A stretch of DNA of 6,872 nt. Source: an uncultured Collinsella sp. (GTDB lineage Bacteria; Actinomycetota; Coriobacteriia; Coriobacteriales; Coriobacteriaceae). This document shows, piece by piece, positions 1-4,973 of the stretch (positions within the stretch are counted from its first letter, which is position 1; each line of letters starts with the position of its first letter). Made by a program: the position numbers and the translations under genes. The notes beneath the pieces were generated by a model. That model was not told the DNA's origin and did not search any database. It saw only the letters and a program-made list of their open reading frames with translations. The stretch lies in the NCBI GenBank assembly GCA_934646965.1, contig CAKUEZ010000105.1, positions 1 to 6,872 of the forward strand, read 5' to 3'.

Positions 1-1628
1 ACGCCGTCGGACGTGATGATGGAGCCGCGCTGGATGTACTTGGAGCGGGCGATGGTGTGGTTGTTGGTCGGCATGTCCTGGTAGTCCTTGGCCTTGATGA
101 CTTGGACATAGGTGAGGTTGCCGATAAGGATGGCAAACAGCGCCGTAAAGGCGAACACTGCGCGGGTCAGGCGGTTTGCAAGCGCCACGCGGCCGAGCAC
201 GCCGGACTCGGGCGTGTCGAGCAGACGACGGCGCATGCGCGAACCGGCGGAGTGGCTGCCGCGGCCGTAAGAAGACGAGGTTGCAAAACGCGTGCCGGTC
301 GGGGCTGCGGCAGATGCGACCTGGTCATCGGTGATAGCGGCCATGGTGCCGGTGCCGGTGAGCTCTGCCTCGCGTCCGGTCGCCTCGTCGCCGGCGCGCA
401 GCAGCAGTGCGACGATGATAAAGCTCGCCAGCAGCGAGGAGCCGCCCTGGCTCATGAAGGGCAGGGTGACGCCGGTCAGCGGAATCAGGCGGGTCACGCC
501 GCCCACGATCAAGAAGGCCTGGAAGCTGATGGCCGCCGTGAGGCCCGTGGCGCTAAAGGCGGCAAGGTCGGACTTGGCGCGGGCGGCCGTAGTGAGGCCG
601 CGCACGGCGAAGAGCATAAACAGGATGAGCACGGCGCCGCCGCCCAAAAGGCCCATCTCCTCGCCGATGGCCGAGAAGATAAAGTCGGACTCGACGACGG
701 GGATGTTATTGGCCATGCCGTTGCCAATGCCGACACCGACAAGGCCGCCGTCGGCCAGCGAGAAGAGGGACTGGACGATCTGGTAGCCCTGACCCTGGGC
801 GTCCTTAAACGGATCGGCCCAAATCTGGAAACGCACCTGAACGTGCGACAGGAACTTGTAGGCGCCCACGGCTCCAACGGCCAGCAGCGCAAGGCCGATG
901 ATGACGTACGAAAAGCGTCCCGTGGCAACGTAGAGCATCAGCAAAAAGATGGTGTAGAACAGGACGGCCGAGCCCAGGTCGCGTTCAAAGACGACGACGA
1001 GCAGGCATACGCCCCACACGGCAAACAGCGGTAGCAGCAGGCGGAAGCGCGGAATCTTGAGGCCCAGGATCTTGCGGTTGGAGATAGAGAGCAGCTCGCG
1101 GTTCTCGGCCAGATAGCCGGCCAGGAACAGGACGATGAAGACCTTGGCGAACTCGCCGGGCTGGATGGTAAAGCCGGCGATGCGAATCCACAGCTTGGAG
1201 CCCGAGATCGTGGTGCCGATAAAGATGGGCAGCATCAGCAAAATGATGCCGATAATGCCAAAGGTGTACTTGTAGCGCATGACCACGTCGAGGTTCTTGA
1301 CCAGCGCGAGCGTTCCCACCATGAGTGCCACCGAGACAAACAAGATGATGAGCTGCGAGATGGCGAGGTCGGGGGCAAGGCGCGTCACGAACGTGATGCC
1401 TATGCCCGAGAGCACAAAGACGATGGGCAGGATGGCGGGGTCGGCGCCGGGCGCCAGGATGCGCACGGCGATATGCGCCGCGGCGAAGGCGGCGAACAGG
1501 CCGATCGGCACGGCGAGCGTCTCGAAAGAGATTGTGGCGCCCGCGGTGAGCACGTACATCGCATAGAGCAGGATGACGGGGAACGCCGAGGCGATGAGCA
1601 AGAGCAGTTCGGTGTTGCGGCGACTCAT
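1..1628 (-). CDS. rodA-pbpA: SEDS peptidoglycan polymerase (RodA/FtsW) fused to class B penicillin-binding protein, partial at left edge
   Basis: The frame opens with ATG at 1628 and runs without a stop to the window edge (542 residues). I checked every codon of this frame for stops. Residues 1-411 are a full SEDS glycosyltransferase with about 12 hydrophobic segments. SEDS signatures are visible: QPGEFAK (156-162), FERDLGSA (214-221), ADPFKD followed by QGYQIVQS, SDFIF with the likely catalytic Asp315, and LTGVTLPFMSQGGSSLL (384-400). Residues 412-484 are a hydrophilic Thr/Ser/Arg-rich linker. Residues 485-510 (NRLTRAVF...NLTYVQV) form another membrane helix, followed by KYIQRGSIITSDG (531-542). 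That is the N-terminal anchor and RG-x-I-x-x-x-DG motif of PBP2/PbpA-type transpeptidases; the catalytic domain lies outside the window. Family knowledge: SEDS proteins polymerise lipid II and their partner class B PBP cross-links the strands. The start is supported by AAAGGGAG at 1637-1644, 8 nt upstream. Gene order favours the RodA/PbpA pair over FtsW/FtsI, but sequence alone does not settle elongation versus division. Confidence 0.
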   Translation of the reverse strand, partial: MSRRNTELLLLIASAFPVILLYAMYVLTAGATISFETLAVPIGLFAAFAAAHIAVRILAPGADPAILPIVFVLSGIGITFVTRLAPDLAISQLIILFVSVALMVGTLALVKNLDVVMRYKYTFGIIGIILLMLPIFIGTTISGSKLWIRIAGFTIQPGEFAKVFIVLFLAGYLAENRELLSISNRKILGLKIPRFRLLLPLFAVWGVCLLVVVFERDLGSAVLFYTIFLLMLYVATGRFSYVIIGLALLAVGAVGAYKFLSHVQVRFQIWADPFKDAQGQGYQIVQSLFSLADGGLVGVGIGNGMANNIPVVESDFIFSAIGEEMGLLGGGAVLILFMLFAVRGLTTAARAKSDLAAFSATGLTAAISFQAFLIVGGVTRLIPLTGVTLPFMSQGGSSLLASFIIVALLLRAGDEATGREAELTGTGTMAAITDDQVASAAAPTGTRFATSSSYGRGSHSAGSRMRRRLLDTPESGVLGRVALANRLTRAVFAFTALFAILIGNLTYVQVIKAKDYQDMPTNNHTIARSKYIQRGSIITSDG

Positions 1629-1636
1629 AAGCGGCA

Positions 1637-1644
1637 CTCCCTTT
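1637..1644 (-). promoter_or_regulatory. Ribosome binding site of the SEDS-PBP gene
   Basis: The minus strand reads AAAGGGAG, ending 8 nt before the ATG at 1628, in the 16-nt gap after the phosphatase stop (TAG, 1647-1645). It is the most consensus-like Shine-Dalgarno in the window and fixes the start. The gap contains no stem-loop, so the gene is probably co-transcribed with the phosphatase gene. Confidence 0.75.
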
Positions 1645-3543
1645 CTAATTCTTATCGGAGGCTTCGGCCTCGGCGGACTGTTCGGCGGTTTTCTCGGAAT
1701 CTGACTCGGAGGTGGATTCCTGATCGGTGTTGTCGCGAATCGTTTGCGCGTCAATCACCTGACGGGTCTGCTCCTCGTCAATTTGATGGCGGTACTTGGA
1801 GATGGTGTCCTGTGCGTCGTCGACACTCGTTTGCGGAATGCCCGCCTTCAGGCGGTTCTGCGTGTCTTCGGGCAGGTCGGACAGCTTGATGCTGGTTTCG
1901 CTCTCGAGCCAGTGGAGCTTGAATCCGAGCGTCTTGCCGGGCAGGCCGCGCCAGACGGCGACATTGCCGTGGTAGGTTCCCAAGTAATAGGAGCCGGTGA
2001 CGCCCGTGTATGCCCAGATGCCTGCTGCCAGCACAAAGACGAGGGCCAAGATGGCGGCGATGGTGACATTGCGGCGTCGGACGCGTTTTGCCTCGCGCAT
2101 GACGCCGTCGTCGACCAAATCGACGACCACCACGGTCACGTTGTCGTGGCCACCGGCGGCAAGTGCCGCGTCCACCAGGTTGTCGACGCAGATCTGCGCG
2201 GTCGAGGACTGCGTGGCGATGTTCTCGATATCGCTATCGGGAATCATGCTCGAAAGACCGTCGGAGCACAGGATCAGGCGGTCGCCTTCCTCGATGTGCA
2301 GGGTAAAGTGATCGGCATACATGGCGGGGTCCGAGCCCAGCGCGCGGGTGATGACCGAGCGGTTGGGGTGGACGCGGGCCTCGTCGGCCGTAATCTCGCC
2401 GGCATCCACGAGCTCCTCCACGTAGGAGTGGTCGCGGGTCACGCGGATCAGCGTGCCCTCGTGGAGCAGGTAGGCGCGCGAGTCGCCCACGTGGGCGATG
2501 GCGAGTGTGTCGTTTTCGATGTAGGCGCAGGTGGCCGTGCATCCCATGCCGGGTTTGCCCAGGCCGTTGAGGGCGGCCTCGATCACGGCGGCGTTGGCGG
2601 CCTCGACGGCTGCGGCCAGGCGCGCGGCGTCGGCGGACTGCGGCGCCGTCTTGGCGATGGTCTCGACGGCGATGGAGGATGCCACCTCGCCGGCGGCGTG
2701 TCCTCCCATGCCGTCGCACACGCAAAAGAGCGGCGACTGCACCAGATAGGAGTCCTCATTGTGCGGGCGTACGCATCCGACGTCGGAGCGGGCGCCCCAC
2801 ATAAGCTGCGTGGTGGTGCCGGCGTCGTAGGTCGAGTCGGTCTCGATGCGCTCGTCGGTCAGCGGCTCAAAGCTCATGGTCGAGCCGGGGTCTTTGAGCT
2901 TTGCCTCCACGGCGGCGACATCGATCTCGGCGGTGTCGCCGGGGGAGACAGTGTCGGCATCGTTGCCCGGCTCGGCGTCAGAGACGTCCGGAAGGTTGAG
3001 ATCTTCGGTTACGCGGTCGGCGGGATCGCCGTCCTGCGGCGGCTCGACAGCCGTCGGCTCGGGCGTCGCGAAGTGCGACGGCGCGGGCGTGCTCTGGGGT
3101 TGAGCGGAGGGCTCGGGAGCTGCGGCGGGCGCGGCAACGGGCTGCTCGACTTCGGCAGGCGTTGCGGATGCGGGTGCCGCCTCGCTTGCCGGGGCGACGG
3201 GGAATACCGGTGCGGCAGGCTCGGGAGCTGCAAACACGGCAGCGCTCTCGTTAATCGCCTCGGCGACGGACTCGGCAAAGTGAGCCGGCGCGGGCGTTGC
3301 CTCCGGTGCTGCGGGCTGTTCGGCAGCATGGGCGCCGATAGGGGCGTCGGGCTGCTCGGTGTCGGCGTCCTCGTCATCGACGAGCGCCGGATATTCTTGA
3401 GTTACATGCGAAAGAGGCAGGGAGAACACCGTGTCCTCGGGCTTCACGGTCGCAGGGCGCGCCGGAGCGGCATGAGCCGGCGCGGCTGCGGAGGCAGTCG
3501 GCGTCTCGGGCATGGTTGCGGACTTGTTCTCCTCGTCGATCAT
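1645..3543 (-). CDS. pstP: PP2C-family Ser/Thr protein phosphatase (PstP type) with long disordered N-terminal extension
   Basis: This 632-residue, membrane-anchored, metal-dependent phosphatase is expected to reverse Ser/Thr kinase phosphorylation in the cytoplasm. Residues 1-245 are low-complexity Ala/Pro/Glu-rich sequence with no recognisable fold. Residues 246-480 are the PP2C domain: RPHNEDS (259-265), CDGMGGH with metal-binding Asp277, HVGDSRAY (Asp354), CSDGL (Asp428) and GGHDNVTVV (Asp467), so all the expected metal ligands are present. A basic stretch (KRVRRR) precedes one membrane helix (about 493-513). The outside part (about 514-600) contains WRGLPG and SDLPEDTQNRLKAGI, like the extracellular tail of actinobacterial PstP; the last 30 residues are acidic and Ser-rich. 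Its ATG overlaps the upstream FHA gene's stop (ATGA, 3543-3540), suggesting translational coupling. A start at Met11 is possible, but AAGGTGA 7 nt upstream supports Met1. PstP homologues usually begin near the catalytic domain, so the extension is atypical. Confidence 0.95.
   Translation of the reverse strand: MIDEENKSATMPETPTASAAAPAHAAPARPATVKPEDTVFSLPLSHVTQEYPALVDDEDADTEQPDAPIGAHAAEQPAAPEATPAPAHFAESVAEAINESAAVFAAPEPAAPVFPVAPASEAAPASATPAEVEQPVAAPAAAPEPSAQPQSTPAPSHFATPEPTAVEPPQDGDPADRVTEDLNLPDVSDAEPGNDADTVSPGDTAEIDVAAVEAKLKDPGSTMSFEPLTDERIETDSTYDAGTTTQLMWGARSDVGCVRPHNEDSYLVQSPLFCVCDGMGGHAAGEVASSIAVETIAKTAPQSADAARLAAAVEAANAAVIEAALNGLGKPGMGCTATCAYIENDTLAIAHVGDSRAYLLHEGTLIRVTRDHSYVEELVDAGEITADEARVHPNRSVITRALGSDPAMYADHFTLHIEEGDRLILCSDGLSSMIPDSDIENIATQSSTAQICVDNLVDAALAAGGHDNVTVVVVDLVDDGVMREAKRVRRRNVTIAAILALVFVLAAGIWAYTGVTGSYYLGTYHGNVAVWRGLPGKTLGFKLHWLESETSIKLSDLPEDTQNRLKAGIPQTSVDDAQDTISKYRHQIDEEQTRQVIDAQTIRDNTDQESTSESDSEKTAEQSAEAEASDKN
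3067..3297 (-). repeat. Two copies of a TPAPxHFA motif in the phosphatase N-terminal extension
   Basis: The octapeptide TPAP[A/S]HFA occurs at residues 83-90 (3297-3274) and 152-159 (3090-3067) of the phosphatase. The two 24-nt coding segments differ at about 4 positions. Everything between them is Pro/Ala/Glu-rich without further His-Phe pairs of this kind, so the motif stands out. It may be a duplicated short linear motif or simply the result of repeat expansion in a disordered region. Confidence 0.4.
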
Positions 3544-3956
3544 CGACGGTTCACCTTCATGACCACGTCGCCAATCTGGACCTCGTCGCCCTCGCGCAGC
3601 GTTGCAGGCTCCACCAGCTGGCGGCCGTTAACGAGCGTGCCGTTAAGCGAGTTGAGGTCTTCGATAATGAGTGCCGGGCCCTGCAGCGAAAAGCGCGCGT
3701 GCGAGGCCGAGACAAACGGTTCGTTGATGCAGATGTCCGAGGACGGCGAGCGGCCGACGATGACGGGGCCGAGCATGTCCACATGGATGCCACGGATGCC
3801 GCGCGGACCCTTGTCCACATCGATCGTCCAGATAGCGGAGTCGCGGCGCTGGCCGCGCACGAGTCCCACACCGGTTTTCATGACGGCGAACAGGAAGATG
3901 TAGAGCAGGGCGACCAGGACGATGCGGCCTGCAAAAAGGACGATATCGATGTTCAT
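3540..3956 (-). CDS. fhaB: Membrane-anchored FHA-domain protein, FhaB/FipA type
   Basis: This 138-residue protein has one N-terminal membrane helix (about residues 5-27) and a cytoplasmic C-terminal FHA phosphothreonine-binding domain (about 62-138). The FHA signature residues are present: GRS (68-70), SASHARF with Ser83 and His86, and LNSLNGT followed by VNG (101-111). The between-domain stretch is short and basic. The length and layout match actinobacterial FhaB/FipA (roughly 155 residues in mycobacteria), which family knowledge ties to phosphorylation-dependent control of cell-wall synthesis and division. The gene starts 6 nt after the fhaA stop and overlaps the phosphatase start by 4 nt. 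AGGGGA at 3966-3971, inside the fhaA 3' end, lies 9 nt from the ATG. Confidence 0.95.
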   Translation of the reverse strand: MNIDIVLFAGRIVLVALLYIFLFAVMKTGVGLVRGQRRDSAIWTIDVDKGPRGIRGIHVDMLGPVIVGRSPSSDICINEPFVSASHARFSLQGPALIIEDLNSLNGTLVNGRQLVEPATLREGDEVQIGDVVMKVNRR

Positions 3957-3962
3957 AAGCGA

Positions 3963-4973
3963 CTATCCCCTAAATTCAAAGGTGCTCAGGCCAAACGTCA
4001 GCAGGTCGCCGTTGCGCAGCGGGCAGCGCGTGATGCGGCGGTTGTTGACGAGCGTGCCGTTGGTGGAATTGAGGTCCTCGATCGACCAGTCCGAACCGGT
4101 AAAGGTGAGCTGGGCGTGACGGCGCGACACGTTGGGGTCGCGCAGGGCGATGTCGGAAACCGAGCGCTCGCGACCGATGGTCACCTGCGCGGAAGTGATG
4201 CTGTGGCTCTCGCCGCTCACGACGTCGACGAGCTGGGCGAGGGGGCGCTGCGGGGCGCGGGTGCTCGCCATGTTGGAAGCGATGCCGGCTGCGGCGCCAA
4301 GGCCCACGGCGGCGCCGGTCGCGGCGGCTCCGCCCATGCCGGCAAGGGCGTCACGAGAGACGGTCTGCGGCACGGGGATGGGCGCGGCGGCGGGGTCGGG
4401 GACGTTGGGCGCAAAGGGATCGGCCACGGCGAGCGGGTCGGGAGCGGCGGCACGGGGCGCCGGCTGCTGGGGCATGGCGGCGGGGCGCTGTTGCTGCGGA
4501 GCGGCGAATTGCTGCTTGCCGGCGCGGGGAGCGCTGGCGGCGCGGCTTGCGGCCGAGTTGTTCTGGCCCAGGCCATTCTGGTAGGCGCGCTCTTCCTCGT
4601 ACAGGCGGCCGAGCGTGGGGGCATCGACGTTCTCGGCAAAGACCGAGAACTTACCGGCACGCAGCTGCGGGTCGATCATAAAGCGAACGAGGGGTTCGCC
4701 GACAAACACATAGCGGCGCTTTTCGGCCTGTGCCTTCACAAACTCGCGGACTTCGCGCGAAAGCTCGGGGTAGAACGGGGCGAGCATGGGATCGTCGTCG
4801 GCGGCGATCAGGATGGTATAGAGTGCCGGCGCGGTGTTGACGCCGTTGATCACCAGAGTCTGATCCTCCATGTCGCGAGCGGCCTGCTTGGCAAGCTTCT
4901 TAAAGGAGAACGGGGCACGGGTGGCACCGAAGATGCCGGCCACGTGGTCCTCGAAGATGTTCAGGAAGTTCAC
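3963..4973 (-). CDS. fhaA: FHA-domain protein with DUF3662-like N-terminal domain, FhaA type
   Basis: This 336-residue cytoplasmic adaptor has three parts. Residues 1-120 resemble the FhaA N-terminal domain (DUF3662): a NIFEDHVAGIFG opening, a KKLAKQAARDMEDQ helix, a YTILIAADD strand, and REFVKAQAEKRRYVFVGEP leading to VRFMIDP. Residues 130-245 are a Gln/Pro/Ala-rich linker, ending in a Gly/Ala-rich stretch (212-236). Residues 246-336 are an FHA domain with GRER (267-270), VSRRHAQL (Ser283, His286) and LNSTNGTLVNN (301-311), so phosphothreonine-binding residues are intact. Family knowledge: FhaA homologues bind phosphorylated partners, including the pseudokinase domain of the flippase MurJ/MviN in mycobacteria; the partner here is unknown. 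The GTG start at 4973 overlaps the kinase stop (GTGA, 4973-4970) and is served by GGAGAG 9 nt upstream. The GTG aligns with where FhaA proteins normally begin. Confidence 0.93.
   Translation of the reverse strand: MNFLNIFEDHVAGIFGATRAPFSFKKLAKQAARDMEDQTLVINGVNTAPALYTILIAADDDPMLAPFYPELSREVREFVKAQAEKRRYVFVGEPLVRFMIDPQLRAGKFSVFAENVDAPTLGRLYEEERAYQNGLGQNNSAASRAASAPRAGKQQFAAPQQQRPAAMPQQPAPRAAAPDPLAVADPFAPNVPDPAAAPIPVPQTVSRDALAGMGGAAATGAAVGLGAAAGIASNMASTRAPQRPLAQLVDVVSGESHSITSAQVTIGRERSVSDIALRDPNVSRRHAQLTFTGSDWSIEDLNSTNGTLVNNRRITRCPLRNGDLLTFGLSTFEFRG
3966..3971 (-). promoter_or_regulatory. Ribosome binding site of fhaB inside the fhaA 3' end
   Basis: The minus strand reads AGGGGA just before the fhaA TAG stop (3965-3963), with 9 nt to the fhaB ATG at 3956. 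The site lies within the last codons of fhaA, so terminating ribosomes pass over it, which favours coupled translation of the two FHA proteins. Confidence 0.6.

Noticed and set aside
57..1034. A 325-codon plus-strand open frame opposite the SEDS-PBP gene
   Set aside because: The minus-strand frame through the same DNA carries unmistakable SEDS signatures and membrane helices. The plus-strand product is hydrophilic and compositionally biased, as expected for the complement of hydrophobic codons.
1629..1644. A transcription terminator between the phosphatase and SEDS-PBP genes
   Set aside because: The gap is only 16 nt, has no inverted repeat or U-run, and is occupied by a strong ribosome binding site.
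1744..3903. A 719-codon open frame on the plus strand opposite the phosphatase and fhaB genes
   Set aside because: It is antisense to genes with clear PP2C and FHA motifs. The translation is Gly/Arg/His/Val-rich with no recognisable domain, which is typical of shadow frames in GC-rich DNA.
4100..4600. A tandem repeat or mobile-element remnant in the GC-rich fhaA linker
   Set aside because: No direct or inverted repeat of useful length was seen. The apparent repetitiveness comes from Ala, Pro and Gln codons in a disordered linker.
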